Numbered from the stretch's first letter, positions 1 through 6,376 are shown. The stretch is DNA of 9,043 nucleotides from Candidatus Gastranaerophilales bacterium (GCA_947630355.1 CANRHJ010000075.1:1-9043), one strand, 5' to 3'. Numbers and translations: made by a program. The notes: generated by a model from the letters alone, not told the origin.

Positions 1-1
1 T

Positions 2-2092
2 GATGCTAATGCCGCATTGTTAAAGCAATACGGGTTTAGTGATGATTATGTTAATGAATATTCAGGCATGAGCACAAAAGAAGTTGATGCATTAATCGCA
101 GCAAAATTACTTTCAGATGGTAAAATCACTCTTGACACCTCTAAAGTATCCGATAACTCTGACAGTGAGACAAATGTTATAAATAAACAAAACAATGCAA
201 GTTCTTCGCAAACCATAGAAACAAAAGAGATTGAATTTCCTACTTCGGAAGAAGTTCAACAAAGAATTGAATATCTTACTCAAAAACATCCGAACATGGA
301 TTTAGTTGAAATCTCAAAGCTGGCAAACAGTGATAATATTCAATATTCAAAAGCATTAGAATTAATGGAGAAACATTTTGTTAATTATTCAAATGTCTCT
401 AAGATTATTGAATTAGATGATGCTGAATATCAAAAAGCAATAAATTTAGCGGATATTGGAATTGATGACGGAATTGTTGCCGATATAGCTAAATTAGATG
501 ATATTGAATTTCAAAGAGCAAAAAAATTGCTGGATAACGGTGTTAAAAGTGAAATTGTTCCGACACTTGCCAAGTTAAATGATAATCAATGTCAAAAAGC
601 AATAAAACTTTTAGATAAGGGCGTTCAAAGCGAACTTGTCCCTATTCTCGCGAAATTGGACGAAAAACAATATCAAAATGCAACAGAAATACTGAATAAA
701 GGTGTTAATGAGTATTTTATTAATACCATAGCCCAAATGGATGAAGTACAAACAAAAAGAGTATTAGAAATATTGGATAAGGGAATTGCATATTCCGATG
801 ATGTTTCAGACATGTCGAAATTAGATGATAATCAATATCGAAAAGCTCTGGAATTATTGGATAAAGGCATTAAACCCCATGCAGTAACGAACATAGCTAA
901 ATTGGATGACATACAATATAAAAGAGCTGCAGAATTAATAGATAACGGCATTGAACCGTATATAGTTTCAGATATAACTAAATTGAATGATAATCAGTAT
1001 CAAAAATTTGTCGAGTTGATAAAAAATAATGATATTACAAGTTATTCTGACGGTAAAAATATTATAACAGATCCTGTTATTGTTCAAAAATATTATTCTT
1101 ACATTGTGCAGGACATAAAGCCTGAATATGCTTCTGTTTTGGCAAATATAAATGCTCCGGATATGGATGCTTCTCAGGTTGTTAAATTATTTGATTCAAT
1201 GCAAAATATAGACCTCACCTCTTCTTCAAACGTATCAAAAGTATTTCAAGATTACTTATGGAATAATACTGATGTAAACCTTTCAGAATTATCCGACTAT
1301 ATTAAAAGTATAGATTATGACGGTTTATGTAAATTATCTCCCGACTTCAAGAATTATACTCCTGAACAATATCTTAAATTCTATGATTATCATTACAAAA
1401 ACGGACAAATCACAGAATTTACTCAGGATGATTTAAAATTAACAGATGACTTTACTGCATATTTAATGAATAACTATGTTAATGCAGATAAATTAACGGA
1501 TATATTAACAGCCTATCCGTTAACGTCAAGAAACGTAGGTTCGCTGCCGAGCGGCTGGCTTGAAAATATCAGTGCCGAAAATTATACGGCAACGACTGAA
1601 AAAGTTTATCAAACAGTAAATGATTTTCAAAAAAATAAAGATATAGATACATTTACAAAAGCTTTGAGCGAAACATTGGGTAAAAGTGTTAGTGTAAAAG
1701 AATTAGGCACAGGCGCATACGGAACCGGATATAAAATTTCAATGGAAGGTTCTGAAGATATGTGTTTAAAAATATTTGGCGAAGACAGAAATAAATTCTT
1801 TGAACAAAATCCTAACCTTAATAATATTCACGGACAACACATTGAGGTTCAAACCGGTTTGTTTGTAAATCAACATTCAAATGATTTTGTTAAAATGTAT
1901 TTCGGTAAAGTTTCGCCCATTAACGATTCTGACGGATTTTTGGTAACTCAATTCCTGTCATATGATACCGAACCGGTTCAAACGGGCGGAACAAATAATA
2001 ATAAATATAAAATATATTCTAATGATGCATTTGCAAATCATAATATTATTAATGGTAAAATCATTGATTTTGGTGACGTTCATGTCAGTTAA
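2..2092 (+). CDS. Helical-repeat protein with C-terminal kinase-like module (5' partial)
   Basis: The reading frame is open to the left edge (DANAA precedes a TTG codon at 17), so the true start lies outside the window. At least 696 residues are visible; numbering below takes the TTG as residue 1. Residues about 101-341 form eight to nine 27-residue repeats of the type KLDDxQYxKAxELLDKGI followed by about nine residues, predicted helical hairpins building a solenoid. Residues 342-555 are unrecognised and mostly helical in appearance. Residues 563-586 show a Gly-rich loop (LGTGAYGTGYKI) followed 16 residues later by a Lys in CLKIF (K585), then VTQFL (a hinge-like strand) and IIDFG (D684). This order matches the N-lobe and metal-binding motif of protein-kinase-like folds. 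The protein ends five residues after DFG, so no activation segment or C-lobe exists. No signal peptide can be assessed. Function is unknown; a repeat-targeted effector or pseudokinase is inference. Confidence 0.85.
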   Translation, partial: DANAALLKQYGFSDDYVNEYSGMSTKEVDALIAAKLLSDGKITLDTSKVSDNSDSETNVINKQNNASSSQTIETKEIEFPTSEEVQQRIEYLTQKHPNMDLVEISKLANSDNIQYSKALELMEKHFVNYSNVSKIIELDDAEYQKAINLADIGIDDGIVADIAKLDDIEFQRAKKLLDNGVKSEIVPTLAKLNDNQCQKAIKLLDKGVQSELVPILAKLDEKQYQNATEILNKGVNEYFINTIAQMDEVQTKRVLEILDKGIAYSDDVSDMSKLDDNQYRKALELLDKGIKPHAVTNIAKLDDIQYKRAAELIDNGIEPYIVSDITKLNDNQYQKFVELIKNNDITSYSDGKNIITDPVIVQKYYSYIVQDIKPEYASVLANINAPDMDASQVVKLFDSMQNIDLTSSSNVSKVFQDYLWNNTDVNLSELSDYIKSIDYDGLCKLSPDFKNYTPEQYLKFYDYHYKNGQITEFTQDDLKLTDDFTAYLMNNYVNADKLTDILTAYPLTSRNVGSLPSGWLENISAENYTATTEKVYQTVNDFQKNKDIDTFTKALSETLGKSVSVKELGTGAYGTGYKISMEGSEDMCLKIFGEDRNKFFEQNPNLNNIHGQHIEVQTGLFVNQHSNDFVKMYFGKVSPINDSDGFLVTQFLSYDTEPVQTGGTNNNKYKIYSNDAFANHNIINGKIIDFGDVHVS
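317..1039 (+). repeat. 27-residue (81-bp) tandem protein repeats
   Basis: Eight repeats plus a partial ninth lie inside the large plus-strand gene. Copies start near residues 101, 132, 159, 186, 213, 240, 268, 295 and 322. Spacing is 27 residues except for a 3-4 residue insertion in the first and one extra residue in the sixth. The conserved core is K-L-D-D-x-Q-Y-x-K-A-x-E-L-L-D-K-G-[IV], followed by a more variable stretch ending in I-A. The DNA copies have diverged much more than the protein, so this is an old, selected repeat rather than a recent expansion. The pattern suggests two short helices per unit. I do not match it to a named family with confidence. Confidence 0.85.
1679..2089 (+). 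other. Kinase-like domain, truncated after DFG
   Basis: This segment encodes residues about 555-691. It has a Gly-rich loop with GxGxxG spacing (G564, G566, G569), a candidate ATP-anchoring Lys (K585), a candidate helix-C Glu (E610), a hinge-like strand FLVTQFL (641-647) and DFG (684-686). A catalytic-loop equivalent might be the Asp/Asn cluster at 669-676 (NDAFANHN), but the HRD signature is absent and its spacing to DFG is short. Compact kinase-like effectors such as OspG/NleH also lack an activation loop, but they keep more sequence after DFG than this one. Whether it is catalytic cannot be told from sequence. Confidence 0.6.
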
Positions 2093-2150
2093 AAGTATAT
2101 AAAAATATTGTTTATTAACAAAAAATATATTAATATTAAAAGGAACCGTT

Positions 2151-2555
2151 ATGAATGAAATAAATAACAATATGCAAGGACACTCCGTAATGTCTGATAA
2201 AAAAATTTCTTTTGAAGTTAATCCACTGGATGTTAATTTAGCTAAAATTCAATATAGCCTTCTCTCAAGATGTGAACGCGAAGTTCCTGAAAACGGTGAT
2301 TTTGCCCCTGTTGTTGAAGAATATGAAAGTAAAGATCCTACAAAAGATTTATCAAATGTTAAAATCTGTTGTGAATTCAACAGGAAAAATCCCGGTATAA
2401 AGAACAGCAGCAGAAATTTAACCCTGACCTTTTATAATAGAGATAAAAGTAAGCAGGAGAATAAAATATTGTACTCCGGTTCAAAAGAAGGTCTTATCAA
2501 GTATTTAAACACTTCAAATTTTTTTACTGATTGTAAGACTTCCATCTGCCGATAA
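2151..2555 (+). CDS. Hypothetical 134-aa protein
   Basis: The ATG at 2151 is preceded by AAAAGGAA with AGGA at 2141-2144, a good ribosome binding site with about six bases of spacing. The product is 134 residues, soluble and hydrophilic, with no signal peptide or membrane segment. The C-terminal half (RNLTLTFYNRD, KILYSGSKEGLIKYL) reads like a small alpha/beta domain, and three of its four Cys lie at residue 75 or beyond. I recognise no family. It lies 58 bp downstream of the repeat/kinase-like gene on the same strand with no terminator hairpin between, so co-transcription is likely and a partner or chaperone role is conceivable. It ends 20 bp before the stop of the convergent membrane-protein gene. 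A weak AT-only inverted repeat (ATAATAT at 2552-2558, ATATTAT at 2573-2579) spans the junction and might contribute to termination. Confidence 0.75.
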   Translation: MNEINNNMQGHSVMSDKKISFEVNPLDVNLAKIQYSLLSRCEREVPENGDFAPVVEEYESKDPTKDLSNVKICCEFNRKNPGIKNSSRNLTLTFYNRDKSKQENKILYSGSKEGLIKYLNTSNFFTDCKTSICR

Positions 2556-2575
2556 TATTTGTTTTGTAATGCATA

Positions 2576-3847
2576 TTATTTATTTTTGGCATCGACAAGT
2601 CCCGGTTCTAACTTGTTTTTTGTTATTAATTTCCTGAAAAAATATTGAACTTTTGGCAGGAAAAATGCCAGTAATGCAGAGCTTATTATAATATTTGCCA
2701 TTACATTTATGTTTTTAACCCGTCTGGCTTTTTTTATAAATTTATCAAAATTTTGAGATTCAAATGCCATTTTTGAAAAATCAGAAATATTTTTGTTTAA
2801 TGTTATAATTTCATCTGTATTGACAAAAGCTCTCGGATCTCTGCACTTACCGTCAATTAACTTAACCAGATTAGTCTTTTGCGCTGTTTTTGTATACAAT
2901 GAATTCGGATTTGTGTCTATAAATTTTAAAATGTCTGATGCTTTATCAGATTTTGGCATTTCAAATGTTTTCGTTTTTATTGCATTAATAAAATCACTGT
3001 CATTTAAAATTATGGGATCTAAGTTAACATTAAGCTTAAACAGTTTTTTTGATAAAAAATTCAATCCTTTTGACAATTGCTTTGGAGCTGCATAATTTAA
3101 ATACATCATACCTGTCATTTTAACGGCATTATCAATTTTTTCATTTTTATTTCTGGCAGTAGTGACTCTTCCGACACTAAGTCCCAAGTCCGTAATAGCC
3201 ATTTTTTCTACTGTTGATAATCGTGTTAAGTTGTTGAATAAATTACCTGAAAATGAAACTTTATTCCTTTTTGAGTTTTTCTCACGTAATATTTCATCAA
3301 ATTCATCGAAATTAAGATATTTAACATAAGGATTTGCTTGTTTTTTATTATTTTTCATAACCTTTTTTGTAAGAGAGAAATTGAGTTTCGGCAAGATAAA
3401 ACCCATAAAAACAGTCGGAATGGCAACAGAAGCTAAAAGTTTAATTATTTGAAGCTGCTTATACGTTTTAAGGTTATTTTTAATTTTCAATAAATCATTA
3501 ACAGCTAAAGGCGCCTTGTCTTTAAACAATTCAATATTTTTGTCTATATTCTGGATATTATCGTTATTAAACAATTTAGTGCTTACATTGGGATTAAAAC
3601 CGAGTTTTCTAATAAAATTATCAAAAATTTTATTAACTAATGGTATTCCGCCGAGCCAAATTGCTGAAGTTGCATATTCATCAATAATTCTTTCCCTAAC
3701 TGCATTTTGGGCAATATATTTATCGGATTTATTTTGTTTGTAGGTCATAGCTACTTTAACGGGATTTTCAATACCGCAATCTCTTATAAGTAAAGGATAT
3801 ATACTGTTATTGTTTCCGATAGCCGAAATTAATTTTGTAATAGACAT
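2576..3847 (-). CDS. Membrane-associated protein with internal duplication (423 aa)
   Basis: I chose the ATG at 3847 because GGAG lies nine bases upstream; a TTG five codons further upstream (3862) is in frame but sits on top of that ribosome binding site. The protein has two hydrophobic segments, about residues 137-153 (LLASVAIPTVFMGFILP) and 381-398 (VMANIIISSALLAFFLP). Each is followed by a basic stretch beginning P-K, which predicts an inner-membrane protein with large soluble parts. Each segment is preceded by a similar region of about 100 residues, so the protein looks like two diverged copies of one unit. A central linker carries KVSFSGN and MAITDLGLSVGRVTTARNKNEK, a style I associate with uncharacterised Gastranaerophilales proteins. 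No enzymatic motif is visible. It is the only gene behind the structured leader at 3878-3987, so it is probably controlled by transcription attenuation. Confidence 0.75.
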   Translation of the reverse strand: MSITKLISAIGNNNSIYPLLIRDCGIENPVKVAMTYKQNKSDKYIAQNAVRERIIDEYATSAIWLGGIPLVNKIFDNFIRKLGFNPNVSTKLFNNDNIQNIDKNIELFKDKAPLAVNDLLKIKNNLKTYKQLQIIKLLASVAIPTVFMGFILPKLNFSLTKKVMKNNKKQANPYVKYLNFDEFDEILREKNSKRNKVSFSGNLFNNLTRLSTVEKMAITDLGLSVGRVTTARNKNEKIDNAVKMTGMMYLNYAAPKQLSKGLNFLSKKLFKLNVNLDPIILNDSDFINAIKTKTFEMPKSDKASDILKFIDTNPNSLYTKTAQKTNLVKLIDGKCRDPRAFVNTDEIITLNKNISDFSKMAFESQNFDKFIKKARRVKNINVMANIIISSALLAFFLPKVQYFFRKLITKNKLEPGLVDAKNK

Positions 3848-3877
3848 ATATTTAATCTCCAATTCAAATGTACAAAA

Positions 3878-3906
3878 AAACGGTCTTTTACCTGAAAAGA
3901 CCGTTT
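3878..3906 (-). terminator. Leader intrinsic terminator/attenuator hairpin
   Basis: There is a perfect 12-bp inverted repeat, AAACGGTCTTTT (3878-3889) and AAAAGACCGTTT (3895-3906), with a 5-nt loop. On the minus strand the stem is followed by an uninterrupted T run (complement of the A run 3874-3880). It lies between the promoter region and the start of the membrane-protein gene, about 30 bp before the ATG, so it would stop transcription before the gene unless prevented. No minus-strand gene lies immediately upstream, which argues against simple end-of-gene termination. Confidence 0.8.
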
Positions 3907-3987
3907 ATAAAAGAATTGAGATTTTAAAACCGCATAACCAATTCTACAGCCTTTTCAGGTTGCTATGGTTATGATGATGTTTTAAAA
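3878..3987 (-). promoter_or_regulatory. Candidate attenuator/riboswitch-type 5' leader
   Basis: Read on the minus strand, the leader first forms a long stem. TTTTAAAAC (3987-3979) pairs with GTTTTAAAA (3930-3922), and after an internal loop CATAACCA (3973-3966) pairs with TGGTTATG (3940-3933). The 25-nt apical loop contains ACCTGAAAAG (3960-3951). This is perfectly complementary over 10 nt to CTTTTCAGGT (3899-3890), the terminator loop plus five bases of its 5' arm. Terminator formation and the long-range pairing are therefore mutually exclusive, as in attenuators and riboswitches. I see no signature of a known riboswitch class, T-box or leader peptide. It precedes a gene for an uncharacterised membrane protein, so no ligand is suggested. 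Confidence 0.6.
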
Positions 3988-4017
3988 TAAATAATGTCAT
4001 TGATTAATCCTTATTTT

Positions 4018-4051
4018 TTTATAATAATAACACTTAAAATATAAAATTCAA
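4018..4051 (-). promoter_or_regulatory. Possible minus-strand promoter for the leader
   Basis: Reading the minus strand, TTGAAT (4051-4046) could serve as -35 and TATTAT (4026-4021) or TATAAA (4023-4018) as -10, with a spacing of 19-22 bases, longer than ideal. It would start a transcript near 4010 that enters the structured leader. The assignment is weak because the whole stretch is very AT-rich. Confidence 0.3.
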
Positions 4052-4071
4052 GATATAAAAAATTTTTATGA

Positions 4072-4077
4072 TAGAAT
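4072..4077 (+). promoter_or_regulatory. Possible -10 of the tRNA-Val promoter
   Basis: TAGAAT lies 10 bases before the first base of the tRNA, a reasonable distance for a -10 element of a short tRNA leader. A poor -35 candidate (TTCAAG, 4047-4052) stands 19 bases upstream. This promoter would run divergently from the attenuated membrane-protein gene. Confidence 0.35.
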
Positions 4078-4087
4078 ATATAAGGAT

Positions 4088-4160
4088 GGACGGTTAGCGC
4101 AGTTGGTAGCGCATCACATTGACATTGTGGGGGTCGCAGGTTCGAGTCCTGTACTGTCCA
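4088..4160 (+). tRNA. tRNA-Val (anticodon GAC)
   Basis: A full cloverleaf can be drawn. The acceptor stem is GGACGGT/ACTGTCC with one G-T pair. The D stem is GCGC/GCGC around AGTTGGTA. The anticodon stem is TCACA/TGTGG with loop TTGACAT, placing anticodon GAC at 4121-4123, which reads GUC and GUU (valine). The T arm has GTTCGAGTCC. The discriminator is A4160 and CCA is not encoded. It is followed by a T-rich run (4163-4175) without a hairpin. tRNA 3' ends are common integration sites, and a defence gene cluster lies downstream. Confidence 0.95.
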
Positions 4161-4180
4161 ATCTTTTTTCTTTTATACTT

Positions 4181-4204
4181 TAGTTAATTGAGTAGTTTGC
4201 TTTT
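4181..4204 (+). repeat. 24-bp direct repeat, copy 1
   Basis: Begins TAGTTAATTGAG and ends in GTTTGCTTTT. It is identical over 24 bases to 4266-4289 and starts 20 bp after the tRNA-Val end. An exact match of this length 85 bp apart is unlikely by chance even in AT-rich DNA. It may be an attachment-site remnant, a mobile-element footprint or a slippage duplication. Confidence 0.85.
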
Positions 4205-4265
4205 GTATTAATTCGCTAAGAAATATGTAAGCATTTCTACATCATGTTTTTTCGCTTGTTGAGTG

Positions 4266-4289
4266 TAGTTAATTGAGTAGTTTGCTTTT
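4266..4289 (+). repeat. 24-bp direct repeat, copy 2
   Basis: Exact second copy of 4181-4204, offset by 85 bp. It is followed closely by a third, shorter version (ATAGTTTGCTTTTTTC, 4295-4310) that shares only the AGTTTGCTTTT core. Confidence 0.85.
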
Positions 4290-4456
4290 TACGGATAGTT
4301 TGCTTTTTTCGGAAAGTTGGCTCAAAATTATTTTCCCACCTGCATTTCGGCTGTGTGTTTGAAGTGTACGCTTAGTTTGATTATTTCGGAAAAGACCGTT
4401 TTAAAAAAAATAACTATAAAATGCCAAATAAAATAATACAAAATAATATTAAAAAG

Positions 4457-4470
4457 TTCAGTAAACTGAA
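4457..4470 (+). promoter_or_regulatory. Palindrome overlapping the -35: possible operator
   Basis: TTCAGTAAACTGAA is an inverted repeat with 6-bp arms around a central AA, and it covers five bases of the proposed -35. A second imperfect symmetry (AAAATA at 4471-4476, TATTTT at 4495-4500) surrounds the -10. This arrangement fits binding of a dimeric repressor. The regulator is not encoded nearby in any form I recognise. Confidence 0.4.
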
Positions 4471-4495
4471 AAAATACGTCTATAGCGGGTATACT
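4466..4495 (+). promoter_or_regulatory. Promoter of the 79-aa gene
   Basis: CTGAAA (4466-4471) resembles a -35 with four of six consensus bases. TATACT (4490-4495) is a good -10, with an 18-bp spacer. The transcript would begin near 4502, about 30 bases before the ATG, leaving room for the GAGG ribosome binding site. Confidence 0.55.
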
Positions 4496-4531
4496 ATTTT
4501 CATGATAATATTAATGCGAGGTTAGTAAACA

Positions 4532-4771
4532 ATGTACGATATAAAAAGAGAAATCAAAAAGTATTTATATAATAAAATTAGTTTATCAGATCTTAATGTA
4601 TACTTTAGAGAAAATGTACCTTTTAGTCAAAACTCTATAATTGAAGAAATAAGGCTTGAGGCGGATATAGCAGTTGAAGGAGAATTAACTAAAGAAGAAA
4701 AAGAAGATGGGTTGATTAGCGAGCAAGAATTCAAAAATAATATTCTTAAAAAATTTATCAAAAAATTATAA
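4532..4771 (+). CDS. Small hypothetical protein (79 aa)
   Basis: The ATG at 4532 follows GAGG (4518-4521) with ten bases of spacing and a plausible promoter, and the gene is closed by a strong terminator. It therefore looks like a genuine stand-alone transcription unit. The product is highly charged: a first helix (IKREIKKYLYNKISLSDLNVYF), an acidic middle (LEADIAVEGELTKEEKEDG) and a lysine-rich C-terminal helix. No Cys, signal peptide or membrane segment is seen. The 'Y..NKISLSDLNVYF' opening resembles in style small immunity-like or accessory proteins with an all-helical fold, but I do not assign a family. It lies between the tRNA and the defence cluster and converges on the ATPase gene. 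Confidence 0.7.
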   Translation: MYDIKREIKKYLYNKISLSDLNVYFRENVPFSQNSIIEEIRLEADIAVEGELTKEEKEDGLISEQEFKNNILKKFIKKL

Positions 4772-4812
4772 ACTTATGAAATAAAATTCAATATTGTTTT
4801 TATAACATACAG

Positions 4813-4862
4813 TGGGTTTGTTACGAAAAAGTTTTCAGACTTATCATAACAAACCCATTTTT
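4813..4862 (+). terminator. Rho-independent terminator after the 79-aa gene
   Basis: TGGGTTTGTTA (4813-4823) pairs perfectly with TAACAAACCCA (4847-4857) and is followed by TTTTTATTA. The loop of 23 bases is longer than usual. The T run is on the plus strand, so it terminates the small gene. It may also mark the end of the minus-strand ATPase transcript, although no T run follows on that side. Confidence 0.75.
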
Positions 4863-4918
4863 ATTATAGTCATATTTAATACAAACTGCTACAGTTTTGG
4901 CAAAAAAATTAATGTTTG

Positions 4919-6376
4919 CTATTTAAAATTTTCTAAAAGGCAATTTTTTAATTCTATAACATTCAAATTATCTATATTATAATTGTAAATAGATGCAATA
5001 AATAACTGATGATTAGAAAAATCTCTTTTTAGGATTTCAATCATTTTATTAATATTTAAATCATCGACTTCTTTTCCTCTTGGTGAATCCAATATAATTG
5101 GGAGATTAATTTGTTTATAATTCTCTAAAACTTTGATATACGCTAATCTAAATGCAAATACAATGCGATGGAAGATAGCTCCACTTAAAGATTTTAAATC
5201 CGATGTGAAAATATAATCATTTGATGGACTTACATATCCTTCATCTACTCCCATTTCTTTTGCATAGTCTGATATGTATGTATGTAAATCCACTATTAAT
5301 TTATTATGACTTTTAGTATTATTATTGATTTCGGCTTTTAACTTAGTCTTTTGTTTTTCCAGGTTACTTATCATCCTTTCAACACTTATATAATCAATAT
5401 TAATTTTGGAAATATCTGCATCAAATTTATCTATTATAGATTCTGTTTCAGTCTGAAATAGCAAGTTTTCTTTTGTTTGTTTTTGTTTGTATGATTTAAT
5501 TTTTTTGTCAATATTTGAAATTTTTGCATTAACAATATTAATTTTAGCTGTAATATAATTTATATTATCTTTGAACCCCTCTATTGTTTTTTCATTTACA
5601 GGAATTCTATTACCATTATCATCAATTACATGTAATTTCATATCCGTAATAAAATTCCGGAATCCTAAATTTTTTTTCAGGACATTATTCAAACGTTCTT
5701 GCTCTATAATAAGTGGCCTTTTTTCAAATTCAAGAATAGCTATTTCTTTTTCCATTTTATCATTATACGAATCATACTCAATAACCTGATTTAATTTATT
5801 GATTTGGTTCTGGTATTTTGCTATTGAAAGCATACTTCTGTATTTTTTGATTTGAGTTTCTATATACGATAATTCTTCATATAAGCTACTACAGTCAATT
5901 TCTGCGATACCTTGTATAAATTTATCAATGTTAAAGTGTATTGAACCTATAACAACACCCCTATTTAATAAAGTCCATCCTTTTTCTTGATCAACATACA
6001 TTGGAGCCAAAATGTTTTCAATAATATTTTTATTATTAGTTTCAAAAATTATTTCTTGTAATTCTTGAAGATTAGCAGGCAAAGAAAAATATTTTTCAGT
6101 ATTGTCTTTTTTGTTTTGTAAATAACAATATGAATCTTGTCTTTTTATGATAAATTCTTGATTTGAATCAGTAGTAATAGACAATTCGAATTTACATTCT
6201 TCAAATTTGAAATTTTTAGTATTTGGAATACTAAATCCAAGTGCATATAATAGTGCTCTTAATAATGTTGTCTTTCCTACGCTATTTTGTTTACTGTGAA
6301 TCAAATTATAGCTATCACTGAATTTAAAAGTTTTATTAAAGAAACCAAAAATAATGTTAAACTCCTTTAATCGCAT
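4919..6376 (-). CDS. SMC/Rad50-like ATPase of a putative two-gene defence unit
   Basis: This is an ABC-type ATPase with split nucleotide-binding motifs around a coiled coil. Walker A is HSKQNSVGKTTLL (residues 27-39, Lys35), with the usual first Gly replaced. A conserved-looking YVDQEKGW (127-134) sits near the expected Q-loop. Residues about 165-350 are rich in heptad-like K/E/I/L pattern, broken near 240-262. The signature is SLSGAIFHR (396-404), Walker B is LPIILDSPRG (425-434, Asp430) and an LFIASI strand follows. At 485 residues it is far shorter than Rad50 or housekeeping SMC (about 800-1200), matching the small SMC-like ATPases of Lamassu, ABC-three-component and DUF2326-type systems. 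The ATG (6376-6374) lies inside the nuclease gene with GGGAG eight bases upstream, so translation is coupled. Its likely job is to sense DNA ends or phage DNA structures and license the partner nuclease; that is inference from family context. Confidence 0.85.
   Translation of the reverse strand: MRLKEFNIIFGFFNKTFKFSDSYNLIHSKQNSVGKTTLLRALLYALGFSIPNTKNFKFEECKFELSITTDSNQEFIIKRQDSYCYLQNKKDNTEKYFSLPANLQELQEIIFETNNKNIIENILAPMYVDQEKGWTLLNRGVVIGSIHFNIDKFIQGIAEIDCSSLYEELSYIETQIKKYRSMLSIAKYQNQINKLNQVIEYDSYNDKMEKEIAILEFEKRPLIIEQERLNNVLKKNLGFRNFITDMKLHVIDDNGNRIPVNEKTIEGFKDNINYITAKINIVNAKISNIDKKIKSYKQKQTKENLLFQTETESIIDKFDADISKINIDYISVERMISNLEKQKTKLKAEINNNTKSHNKLIVDLHTYISDYAKEMGVDEGYVSPSNDYIFTSDLKSLSGAIFHRIVFAFRLAYIKVLENYKQINLPIILDSPRGKEVDDLNINKMIEILKRDFSNHQLFIASIYNYNIDNLNVIELKNCLLENFK

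Larger units (their letters stand above)
4161..4531. other. Non-coding stretch between tRNA-Val and the 79-aa gene
   Basis: No convincing reading frame is present on either strand. The stretch holds a pair of exact 24-bp direct repeats, a third partial copy, and a 13-nt segment (4389-4401) identical to one arm of the attenuator hairpin at 3894-3906. The promoter region of the small gene at 4532 follows. T-rich motifs such as TTTGCTTTT and TTTCGGAAA recur, which gives the impression of remnants of mobile or repeated DNA. No integrase or transposase fragment is recognisable. Confidence 0.6.

Noticed and set aside
17..19. TTG as the real start of the large repeat protein
   Set aside because: No ribosome binding site fits in the bases before it and the frame is open to the left edge.
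1958..2170. Minus-strand open frame, 70 aa
   Set aside because: Antisense to the kinase-like end, low-complexity Ile/Phe composition, no ribosome binding site or family resemblance; a by-product of AT-rich codons.
2793..3095. Plus-strand open frame, 100 aa
   Set aside because: Antisense shadow of the membrane-protein gene, without supporting signals.
3516..3743. Plus-strand open frame, 75 aa
   Set aside because: Antisense shadow of the membrane-protein gene.
3848..3862. TTG start giving a 428-aa membrane protein
   Set aside because: The GGAG ribosome binding site lies directly after this TTG and is well placed for the ATG at 3847.
4181..4310. CRISPR array
   Set aside because: Only two full repeats and a partial one, with unequal spacing and no Cas genes.
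4883..4897. Hairpin AAACTG-CTA-CAGTTT as terminator of the ATPase gene
   Set aside because: Only six pairs, and no T run follows on the minus strand.
5571..5789. Plus-strand open frame, 72 aa
   Set aside because: Antisense shadow of the coiled-coil part of the ATPase gene.
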